A stretch of DNA of 8,837 nt from Verrucomicrobia bacterium 12-59-8 (GTDB lineage: Bacteria; Verrucomicrobiota; Verrucomicrobiae; Verrucomicrobiales; Verrucomicrobiaceae), in assembly GCA_002279765.1 (NCBI GenBank), contig NCCR01000171.1, positions 1-8,837 of the forward strand, read 5' to 3'. This document shows, in pieces, positions 1-6,055 of the stretch. Position 1 is the first letter of the stretch. Every line of letters begins with the position of its first letter. The notes under the pieces are model-generated. The model saw only the letters and a program-made list of their open reading frames with translations, was not told where the DNA came from and did no database searches. The position numbers and the translations under genes were made by a program.

Positions 1-1140
1 TTCACTGCCGTAAACCTTGTTGAAGAGGTTCAGCTTGGAGCCGCCCATGCGGCCGATCACTTTGCCGCCTGTGAGACGGTTGATTTCAGCGAGGAGGAGC
101 ACATCCAGCGCGGTGATGTCCGCTGTGGCACGTGGCGAGATGTTGATGCGGACGCCACCGAAGCCGTTTTTGGAATACGGCGAGAAGCTGACGCCCGGGG
201 TGTTGAGGCGCTGGCAGTACGCATAAAGCGCCTGCGGATTCACCCCGCTGCCACCGGCGTAGCCGAAGGGGTTCTCGGTGCCGATGCCGATATCGACGGA
301 GGTGGCCCCCCCGAGGATGCCTGTGGCGATGTAGTAGAAGGGGGAGGTGGCGTGCGGGATGTTGGGCGAGGTTTGATACCAATGCAGCCGGGTGTCCTGC
401 CAGACCATGCCTCGGCTCCAGCCCTGCATTTTGACCACATCCAGGCGCGGCACACGTGCCATCCAGCCATGCCCAGCAGCCATCATGGCAAGCTCCCCGG
501 CGGTCATGCCATGCACGTAGGGCACCGGGATCTGGCCGACAAAGGACTTCCATTTGGACTCCAGCGGCGGTCCCTCCACACGCCAGCCGCCGATGGGATT
601 CGGACGGTCGAGCACGACGAACTGCTTGCCGCACTCCGCAGCCGCCTCCATCGCCACGATCATGGTGCTAATGTAGGTGTAGCTGCGGCAGCCGATGTCC
701 TGAAGGTCAAACACCAGCACGTCGATGGGTGCGAGCATGGCCGGAGTCGGCTTGCGCGTGGGGCCGTAAAGCGAATAAACGATGAGGCCGGTCACATGGT
801 CCCGCCGCGTGCTCACATGCAGACCCGCGCCAATGGTGCCGTCAATGCCGTGCTCCGGTGCATACAAAGCGACGAGGTTTGCCCCAAGCGCACGCTGCAT
901 CGCGGTGCGCGTGCGCTCGCCACGCCCCGTCATGCTCGTCTGGTTGGTGATGAGGCCGACCCGCTTGCCGCGAAGCAGATCAAAACCGCGTGAGGCCAGC
1001 ACATCAATCCCCAGCATGAACGGCCCCGCCTGAGCGGCCTGCGGCTGATACACCTGCTGCCGCGCAGGCAACTGGCACGAGACCAGAATGAGAGCGGAAA
1101 AAGCAGAGATGATCCGAAAAATAGTACGGGGAAAAACCAT
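1..1140 (-). CDS. NamZ-like (DUF1343) lipoprotein, C-terminus cut by window edge
   Basis: The frame is open from the ATG at 1140 to the left edge and gives 380 residues. Residues 1-22 form a lipoprotein signal: a hydrophobic stretch ends in the lipobox L19-V-S-C22, so the protein is probably lipid-anchored in the envelope. Family motifs follow in the right order: GLITNQTS near 62-69, PEHG at 95-98, FDLQDIGCRSYTY at 144-156, LDRPNPIGG at 177-185, HGMTAGELA at 210-218, SPNIP at 258-262 and PFGYAG at 291-296. These are typical of DUF1343, the family of exo-beta-N-acetylmuramidase NamZ (YbbC), which releases terminal MurNAc from peptidoglycan fragments. Where I expect an EGTNxSEGRGT-like stretch, this protein has GGATSVDIGIGT, so it may belong to a divergent subgroup. 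Family members are usually about 390-430 residues, so only a short C-terminal piece should be missing. No clear ribosome binding site is visible. It lies 65 bp downstream of the TPR gene and may share its transcript. The family call is firm; the exact enzyme activity is inferred. Confidence 0.88.
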   Translation of the reverse strand, partial: MVFPRTIFRIISAFSALILVSCQLPARQQVYQPQAAQAGPFMLGIDVLASRGFDLLRGKRVGLITNQTSMTGRGERTRTAMQRALGANLVALYAPEHGIDGTIGAGLHVSTRRDHVTGLIVYSLYGPTRKPTPAMLAPIDVLVFDLQDIGCRSYTYISTMIVAMEAAAECGKQFVVLDRPNPIGGWRVEGPPLESKWKSFVGQIPVPYVHGMTAGELAMMAAGHGWMARVPRLDVVKMQGWSRGMVWQDTRLHWYQTSPNIPHATSPFYYIATGILGGATSVDIGIGTENPFGYAGGSGVNPQALYAYCQRLNTPGVSFSPYSKNGFGGVRINISPRATADITALDVLLLAEINRLTGGKVIGRMGGSKLNLFNKVYGSE

Positions 1141-1205
1141 GTGCAGTCTTAACGGCGAATGCTGCATGCAGCAACGTCACGGATGCGCGAAATCAAAGCA
1201 GCAGA

Positions 1206-3446
1206 TTACTCACTGGCATGGGCGGTGGAGACTTTGGGGAGGTCGAGTTGCAGCAGCCGCTTCGATTCCTCCAGCGCAAACTTGGCGTCCTTGAAGGGTT
1301 CCCAGCTGATGTCCTGCCAGCGCTGCTTGCCCTGAGTGTCGATGAGGATGGTGGCGTGCAGGTTTTCGTTTTCGAAGTCGTCGTGGGCGCGGACTTTTTT
1401 GAAGGCTTCGAGGCTGCTGTCGCACAGGATAGGGAAGGGGAGGGGCTGGTCGGGTTTGAGCTTGAGCTTGGCGCGGATACCTGCGGCGGTCTGGGGTGTT
1501 TCGAGGGTGATGGCGACGAGCTGGATGCCCGCCTTGTCGAAGTCGGTCACGGCTTTGACGAAGGCCTGCATCTGCTCGACGCAATGGCCGCAGTCATGGC
1601 CGAGGTAGAAGATGAAGAGGGTGGGTTTTTTCGCCGTGAAGTCGGTGCTTTTGACGGGTTGGTTGTCGAGCGTGCTGGCTTCAAAGATGGGGGCCATGGG
1701 GGCGCTCCAGTGGACGGGGCCGAGGGTGGTGATTTCAGGACGGACGCCGCTGTCGGTGCGCTTGGGGGTAGGAGCAGGCCAGTCGCCCTGAATGCCGAAG
1801 GTTTTGGCAAGTAGGTCGAGCCGTTTGGCGATGGGAAGATCACGATCCATGGCGAAGGCCAGTTTGCGGGTTTCTTCGAAGGCCTTTTTAGCCTCGTCAG
1901 TTTTTCCACAGGCCTGGAGGATTTCCGTCTTGGTTGCGAGGCCGATAAGCTCCTGCGTGAAGTTCTTGGTGAGTTCGGCGGCCTGAACTTTGTCGTCGAA
2001 TTTTAACCAGTAACCCGCGAGTCGTTCTTTGGGGATCTCGAGTGCTTTAAGGTCTGACAGGAGCTTCTGAGTTTCAGTACGGCGGACTGATTTGGCCTTG
2101 GTGGCAAGGGCCACAAGCGCTTTGAGTTCGGCGATGGCGTTGGCCTTGTCCTTCACTTCGGTTCTTGGTTTTTTCTTCTCCTTGACGTCTGTGGCGGCTT
2201 GTTTGGAGTCCGATTTCTTCGGTTCGGTCTCCGGCTTGGGAGGAGGGATGGTGAGGGCTACGAGTTCCTTCAAAGCGGCGGCGAGAGCTTTGGATTCGCC
2301 GAGGTGGAAGCTGGCGATGCCCAGGGCATGGAGCCGTGCGATGTCATGGCTGACCTGACCTACTGGGCTCTGTGTGAATGCTTTGAGTTCATTCCATTGC
2401 TCCCACTTCATGAGGGTCTCGATCAAGCGGGTGCGGCCGTAGCTGGCGGAGGTGGACGGCTTGTCGAGAGTATTGTAGGTGGGATGACGTGGAATGGCGA
2501 TGAGGCTGCGGGCTAGTGCGGCGGCGTCTTTGGCCCGGCCGAGGTCATTGTAGGTGCGGGTGAGCCACTCTTCGTTGTGCGCGTAATTGTGTATCTGATC
2601 CGGCAAAATGTAGCTGCGGATCATGTAGGCGTGATCGACACGGGTGCTGGCCTCCTGCTGCCACGCGGCATCGTTAAAGCGTTTCAATTTGGAAAACGTA
2701 TGGCCGGGCATGTGCCACATGTGGGCGATGCCGGGGGCTGCCTGGCCGCACTGCGCGCCCGATTTGAGCGCGAGGATGGGCTTGCTCTGATCCCACAGGT
2801 GAATGCGGTAGTGGTGCGCGGGGTGATTGGGGACAGCGGCGAAGATTTGATCAAGCAAGGCATCGACCGCCTGGAGGCTGGAGATGGGAGCCTCCTCGCG
2901 CGAGAACCAGATGCGCCAGACCAGGAAGGCCTTGGCTTCGATGTCCTTCGGCTCGTCTTGGACCAGGGTCTCGAAGTCCTTGATGCAGTCGAGGCTCTTC
3001 TGCTTCTTGTCGCGCTTGTCATTGTCGCGGTAGAGGTTTTCGAGCGTGGCGATCCACTTCTTTTCGCGCGGGGTGGCCTTGGCTTTGAGCGGGATGGCTT
3101 TCTTGATGAAGGCTTTGGCGCGTTTCTCGTTGTTCACGTTGGCCATGCTCATGCCCCAGTAGGCCATGGCGCATTCGGGGTCGATGGCGGCCACCTGGCG
3201 GAAGGAGCGCTCGGCCTCATAATACCAAAAACCGTGAAGCTGGCCGATGCCCTGGGTGAAAAACTTTTGCGCATCGGGCTTCTTCGAACTGATGGTGAAG
3301 TTCACCGCATCCCCGCAGCCGGGAATGAACTCCGCCGCTTGGCGCGGGCCTTCATTGAAGGCTTCCCCATTGGCGGAATGGCCGGGGTCTCCATGAGCGT
3401 GAAGCGCGATGGCAAGAGCGAGGGCGGGGACGATGAAGTGGCGCAT
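1206..3446 (-). CDS. Exported TPR protein with C-terminal CGHC redoxin domain
   Basis: The product has 746 residues from the ATG at 3446. I chose this start because the next residues form a Sec signal peptide (hydrophobic run 4-16, likely cut near ALHAHG at 14-19). The in-frame ATG at 3536 lies inside the upstream gene's terminator hairpin. Residues about 57-100 are TPR-like (QKFFTQGIGQLHGF, YYEAERSF, AYWGMSMA). A histidine-rich core follows: HHYRIH at 211-216, HMWHMPGH at 242-249 and NYAHN at 287-291. It resembles a TPR family I recall from environmental bacteria with HYxIH, HMPSH and HN motifs. A lysine/proline-rich linker spans about 402-435. The C-terminus, about 582-735, is an AhpC/TSA-thioredoxin-like fold with FIFYLGHDCGHC at 611-622, carrying a CxxC pair at C619 and C622, and a predicted strand ATILIDTQG at 698-706. 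The expected role is an extracytoplasmic thiol-disulfide or peroxide-related protein; the substrate is unknown. The gene probably has its own promoter, since a terminator precedes it. Confidence 0.85.
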   Translation of the reverse strand: MRHFIVPALALAIALHAHGDPGHSANGEAFNEGPRQAAEFIPGCGDAVNFTISSKKPDAQKFFTQGIGQLHGFWYYEAERSFRQVAAIDPECAMAYWGMSMANVNNEKRAKAFIKKAIPLKAKATPREKKWIATLENLYRDNDKRDKKQKSLDCIKDFETLVQDEPKDIEAKAFLVWRIWFSREEAPISSLQAVDALLDQIFAAVPNHPAHHYRIHLWDQSKPILALKSGAQCGQAAPGIAHMWHMPGHTFSKLKRFNDAAWQQEASTRVDHAYMIRSYILPDQIHNYAHNEEWLTRTYNDLGRAKDAAALARSLIAIPRHPTYNTLDKPSTSASYGRTRLIETLMKWEQWNELKAFTQSPVGQVSHDIARLHALGIASFHLGESKALAAALKELVALTIPPPKPETEPKKSDSKQAATDVKEKKKPRTEVKDKANAIAELKALVALATKAKSVRRTETQKLLSDLKALEIPKERLAGYWLKFDDKVQAAELTKNFTQELIGLATKTEILQACGKTDEAKKAFEETRKLAFAMDRDLPIAKRLDLLAKTFGIQGDWPAPTPKRTDSGVRPEITTLGPVHWSAPMAPIFEASTLDNQPVKSTDFTAKKPTLFIFYLGHDCGHCVEQMQAFVKAVTDFDKAGIQLVAITLETPQTAAGIRAKLKLKPDQPLPFPILCDSSLEAFKKVRAHDDFENENLHATILIDTQGKQRWQDISWEPFKDAKFALEESKRLLQLDLPKVSTAHASE

Positions 3447-3468
3447 GTGGAGATGGCTAGAACGCTGT

Positions 3469-3542
3469 TCGCGATGAGAAACTGAGGGGCAGATCGCGAA
3501 AAAAGCAAAATGCCCGGCGGGGATACCACCGGGCATTCGCGA
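3469..3542. promoter_or_regulatory. Cluster of three TCGCGA palindromes (possible operator)
   Basis: The palindrome TCGCGA occurs at 3469-3474, 3494-3499 and 3537-3542. All three fit WTCGCGAW when one flanking base each side is included (TTCGCGAT, ATCGCGAA, TTCGCGAA). I noticed no other copy in the window. They sit between the thuA-like stop and the TPR start, in the expected promoter zone of the TPR gene, and the third abuts the thuA-like terminator stem. A binding protein is possible but purely inferred, and a chance cluster remains an option. Confidence 0.25.
3499..3537 (-). terminator. Intrinsic terminator of the thuA-like gene
   Basis: Read on the minus strand, AATGCCCGG and CCGGGCATT form a perfect 9-bp stem (3529-3537 with 3509-3517) around an 11-nt loop, followed at once by a T-rich run TTTTGCTTTTTT. 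The hairpin begins about 20 nt after the thuA-like stop codon. This is a classical Rho-independent terminator. It separates the thuA-like gene from the TPR gene and argues against a TPR start at 3536. Confidence 0.88.
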
Positions 3543-3556
3543 AGATGAGTGATGTC

Positions 3557-4420
3557 TTATTTGCCGTATCCTGTCTCTGCCTGGCCATTTTCGTTGATGT
3601 GGCCGGTGGTCCAGAGGATGCCGCGTGTCACGAGGTCGAGGTAGCGGGCGTCAGCGACTGTTTCGGTGTTGTGGCCGATGGTGGTGCTGAAGATTTTGGT
3701 TTTGTTTGGGCCGTATTCGTTGGTCCAGGCGACGACGCTGGTGACTTCGGTGGCTTTGGCGTCAGGTGGCAGGGTTTCGCCCTTTTTGGCTTTTGGCGGC
3801 ACGATCTGCACGCCGGAAGCCAGCGGTTTGCCGGTGAGGATCTGGATGTTGTTGTAGAGTTCTTCGTTGATCGTGGTCCAGTCGGCGAGGCCCTGGGTGA
3901 TCGGGTGGGTTTTGTCGGTGAAGCTGATGGCGATGGGCTCCTTCGGGCCGTGGGCGGTGGATTGCAGGCCGAGCATTTCATACCAGCCCGAGTTGTCGGA
4001 GCCGGGTTTCACGGCTTCGCGGAAGTTGCCCCAGCGGTAGCTGTGCATGGCGCAGTGGAGATTGACGGCAGGCTTGCCAGCCTTGTGTGCATCGAGAATG
4101 GCTCCCACGTAGGCGGGGTCGGTCACATCGGCGCTGCATTCGTCGTGGACGATGACGTCGAAGTCCTTGGCCCAGTCTTTGGCCTTGTAGATTTCAAAAG
4201 TGGCCTTGGTGGTCTTGTCGGGGTTGTAGGCGACATCGACAATGGCGTTCAGACGGGCTTCGATGCCTTCTTTGAGCACAAGGTGCTGTTTGTCATACTC
4301 ATGGCAGCAGCCCCCGGCGATGATGAGGACGCGCAGCGGCTTGACGGTGGTCTCGGCTGCCTGGGCGAGAAAGAGGGCCGCAGTGACGGCGAGAGTGAGC
4401 AGTGGAAAGAGGAGGCGCAT
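3557..4420 (-). CDS. Exported ThuA-like domain protein
   Basis: The product has 287 residues from the ATG at 4420. An in-frame ATG at 4555 would add 45 residues rich in Arg and Ala ahead of an otherwise perfect signal peptide, so the later start is preferred. Residues 1-21 form a Sec signal peptide, likely cut after AQA. The rest is one ThuA-like domain, a class I glutamine-amidotransferase-like flavodoxin fold. RVLIIAGGCCHEY at 30-42 is the first strand and turn, DVIVHDEC is at 88-95, VNLHCAMHSYRW at 119-130, HPITQGL at 172-178, and the C-terminal motif VVAWTNEYG to TTIGHN at 229-251 is typical. ThuA itself is tied to trehalose utilisation in rhizobia, and related domains are abundant in Planctomycetes and Verrucomicrobia, where substrates are mostly unknown. 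The adjacent cysteines C38 and C39 and C123 lie at the likely active edge of the sheet. The gene stands alone, closed by its own terminator and divergent from aroE. No strong ribosome binding site is seen. Confidence 0.88.
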   Translation of the reverse strand: MRLLFPLLTLAVTAALFLAQAAETTVKPLRVLIIAGGCCHEYDKQHLVLKEGIEARLNAIVDVAYNPDKTTKATFEIYKAKDWAKDFDVIVHDECSADVTDPAYVGAILDAHKAGKPAVNLHCAMHSYRWGNFREAVKPGSDNSGWYEMLGLQSTAHGPKEPIAISFTDKTHPITQGLADWTTINEELYNNIQILTGKPLASGVQIVPPKAKKGETLPPDAKATEVTSVVAWTNEYGPNKTKIFSTTIGHNTETVADARYLDLVTRGILWTTGHINENGQAETGYGK

Positions 4421-4502
4421 GGGTTGGAGGATGGGTTGGGAACGGAAGGCTGATTGCAGCGCGGATGAAACGGGATGTCGAGCGGGAAAATTGCGGGCAG
4501 CT

Positions 4503-4530
4503 TTGACAGCCCGTGGTTCTGCGGCATGTC
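4503..4530 (+). promoter_or_regulatory. Weak candidate promoter for aroE
   Basis: A perfect -35 hexamer TTGACA lies at 4503-4508. With a 16-bp spacer the -10 position reads CATGTC at 4525-4530, which is a poor match. The site lies about 60 bp before the aroE ATG in the 146-bp region divergent from the thuA-like gene. Only the -35 match is convincing. Confidence 0.2.
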
Positions 4531-4566
4531 TGGAGCGTGGGAGATTTTTTAACATTCGACGATTTG

Positions 4567-5451
4567 ATGAACTGGGATGCCGTGGCCGGGCGCTTCACAC
4601 CACCTGCGCGGCTGGCGGTGATCGGTGATCCCATCGGGCACTCGCGCAGTCCGCAGATGCACAATCCAGCGCTGCAGGCCTATGACATTGCGGCGCAGTA
4701 CATCCGTGTCCAGGTGCCGGTGGGCCGCGTGGCGGAGGCATTCCGGCAGTTTGCCTCCTGTGGCTTTCTCGGCGTGAACATCACCATTCCGCACAAGTTT
4801 GAAGCCTTGGATGCGGTGGACGTGCTTGATCCCCTGGCTCGGCAGCTTGGCGCGGTGAACACGCTGGCCATTCGGCAGGGCAGACTCCACGGCTACAACA
4901 GCGATGGGCCGGGCTTTTTGCGCTCGGTCAAGGATGCCTTTGGTGCAGACATCAAAGACCTGCGCGTGCTCATCCTCGGTGCGGGTGGTGGCGCAGGGCG
5001 TGCTGTGGCGGTGCAGAGCGCGCTCAGCGGCTGCCAGAAGTTGCTGCTGGTGAATCGTTCGCAGGCCAAGGCCCAAGCCGTCGCCGCTGAGATTCACGCG
5101 CTGGACTCCAGATCGGCGGCCTCGGTGGTGCCCTGGGATGAGGGTGCTCTGCGAGAGGCGCTGGCAAACACCGACCTGATCGTGAACGCCACGTCTCTAG
5201 GCATGAAGTCTGCCGACGCTAAACTTCTGCCTGCTGATGTACTTTGCTCTCGTCATCTCGTCTTCGACATGGTCTATCGTGCTGGTGGCGAGACGCCGCT
5301 CCTGGCGGATGCCATAAAGGCAGGAGCTAGGACCGTGGACGGTCTTTCCCTGCTGCTGCACCAGGGGGCGATCTCCTTTGAGCACTGGTTTGACCGCCCT
5401 GCACCGCTAAATGTCATGCGGCAGGGCTTGCAGAATGCCGTGAAGGAGTGA
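4567..5451 (+). CDS. aroE: Shikimate dehydrogenase (NADP+)
   Basis: AroE reduces 3-dehydroshikimate to shikimate with NADPH, the fourth step of the chorismate pathway for aromatic amino acids. The product has 294 residues from the ATG at 4567, a normal length is about 270-290. The substrate domain shows GHSRSPQMHN at 24-33, NITIPHK at 71-77 with catalytic Lys77, GAVNTL at 95-100, and GYNSDGPGF at 109-117 with catalytic Asp113 (Ser112 replaces the common Thr). The cofactor domain has the glycine-rich loop GAGGGAGRA at 138-146, NRS at 163-165, where the Arg usually contacts the NADP phosphate, and NATSLGM at 207-213. The closing motif DGLSLLLHQGA is at 258-268. An in-frame GTG at 4513 would add 18 residues, but the ATG fits the family better. 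No close ribosome binding site is visible. The zinc-ribbon gene follows after 21 bp and is probably on the same transcript. Confidence 0.97.
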   Translation: MNWDAVAGRFTPPARLAVIGDPIGHSRSPQMHNPALQAYDIAAQYIRVQVPVGRVAEAFRQFASCGFLGVNITIPHKFEALDAVDVLDPLARQLGAVNTLAIRQGRLHGYNSDGPGFLRSVKDAFGADIKDLRVLILGAGGGAGRAVAVQSALSGCQKLLLVNRSQAKAQAVAAEIHALDSRSAASVVPWDEGALREALANTDLIVNATSLGMKSADAKLLPADVLCSRHLVFDMVYRAGGETPLLADAIKAGARTVDGLSLLLHQGAISFEHWFDRPAPLNVMRQGLQNAVKE

Positions 5452-5472
5452 ATCAGTATAATATCGCGTCAC

Positions 5473-5751
5473 ATGACACCCTCGCGTCATTTTGCCTTGA
5501 GTTTCTTCGGTCCTGTCCTCGCGGGTGGCATCTTTTGCGGTCTCGTACTGCTCAGTTGGACCTGGCTGGAGGACCACCGCATCTCGCCGATGGTGGCGAT
5601 GCTGGTGGGAACGCTTGTTTTCGGCATGGCCACACGCTGGTTTGTGCGAAATTGCGTTGCTGTGGCTTGCCCGTTCTGTGGTGGGAAAAGCTACGAACTG
5701 CCTGATCGGGGGAACCGTTTCATGTGCCGGGTCTGTGGCAAAGACCACTAA
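5473..5751 (+). CDS. Small membrane protein with C-terminal zinc ribbon
   Basis: This 92-residue protein is of no family I recognise. Two hydrophobic segments at about 8-30 and 39-58 are likely transmembrane helices joined by a short charged loop (WLEDHRIS). The C-terminal part carries CPFC at 66-69 and CRVC at 85-88, separated by 15 residues, followed by GKDH at the end. That is a one-domain zinc ribbon, placed in the cytoplasm if the N-terminus is also inside. The ATG lies 21 bp after aroE, suggesting co-transcription, though a functional link to the shikimate pathway is not evident. No strong ribosome binding site is seen. The clean frame, the hydrophobic pattern and the paired CxxC motifs make a real gene likely. 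Possible roles include a small regulator or membrane adaptor; none is supported by the sequence alone. Confidence 0.72.
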   Translation: MTPSRHFALSFFGPVLAGGIFCGLVLLSWTWLEDHRISPMVAMLVGTLVFGMATRWFVRNCVAVACPFCGGKSYELPDRGNRFMCRVCGKDH

Positions 5752-6052
5752 GAATGGTTGTGTGTCAATAAATCGGCTTGCTGAATCTCATGAAAGTCGT
5801 TACCTATATGCAGCGTTTGAGTCCATGGCTCCGCCAGCAACTTTCCACTGAGAGTGCTTTTCATCTGACTTTCTCCGCATGATTTTTTCTATTTCGCGCC
5901 CATACACCCCGCATGATCGGGAGACAGCAGGCGCGTGCATGTCGGAATTGAGTTCGTGCTGATATGATGTTTTCAGCGCGTCTTTCCCCAATAATTTTCC
6001 AGGTGTCTGCCACATGGCGGCCTGGAGTTTCGAACACACCCGGAGGTATCCT
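5752..6052 (+). other. Non-coding gap and leader upstream of infC
   Basis: This 301-bp stretch separates the zinc-ribbon gene from infC. I find no credible gene on either strand; the open frame on the opposite strand that covers part of it also runs into the infC coding region and is Pro/Gly-rich there, as an antisense shadow would be. The gap holds a candidate extended -10 promoter (5960-5968), the infC ribosome binding site and an alternative infC start ATG at 6014. I see no strong hairpin, no riboswitch that I recognise, and no clear terminator for the aroE transcript. Confidence 0.6.
5960..5968 (+). promoter_or_regulatory. Candidate extended -10 promoter of infC
   Basis: TGATATGAT combines the TGn extension with a TATGAT hexamer that matches TATAAT in five of six positions. 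No good -35 hexamer lies at the right distance, which is tolerated for extended -10 promoters. Transcription would begin near 5975, giving a leader of about 78 nt to the ATA start at 6053, or about 39 nt to the ATG at 6014. Confidence 0.4.
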
Positions 6053-6055
6053 ATA
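6042..6055 (+). promoter_or_regulatory. Shine-Dalgarno site and ATA start codon of infC
   Basis: GGAGG at 6042-6046 is followed after 6 nt by ATA at 6053-6055, in frame with infC. This is the strongest Shine-Dalgarno match before any gene in the window, and its spacing is ideal for ATA. The competing ATG at 6014 has AGGTG at 6001-6005 with an 8-nt spacer. Non-AUG, non-GUG starts such as AUU are a known feature of infC, and IF-3 discriminates against them to control its own synthesis. Confidence 0.6.

Noticed and set aside
352..993. Plus-strand open frame of 213 codons
   Set aside because: It is antisense to the NamZ-like gene, whose minus-strand frame carries all the family motifs; the plus translation is His/Arg/Ala-rich and shows no domain.
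2577..3485. Plus-strand open frame of 302 codons
   Set aside because: It is antisense to the TPR-redoxin gene and shows only codon-bias mirror composition (Gly, Val, Asp, Glu, Ala-rich) with no motif.
3447..3536. N-terminal extension of the TPR protein from an ATG at 3536
   Set aside because: The ATG sits inside the thuA-like terminator hairpin, and starting at 3446 gives a clean signal peptide at the N-terminus.
3545..4453. Plus-strand open frame of 302 codons
   Set aside because: It is antisense to the thuA-like gene and would also run through that gene's signal peptide and start; composition is that of an antisense shadow.
4421..4555. N-terminal extension of the thuA-like protein from an ATG at 4555
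   Set aside because: It would put 45 polar residues before a signal peptide and almost touch the aroE start; the ATG at 4420 is the natural start.
5875..5917. 9-bp direct repeat CCGCATGAT in the infC upstream gap (5875-5883 and 5909-5917)
   Set aside because: A repeat of this length in a gap of about 300 bp is not far from chance and has no link to a start or promoter.
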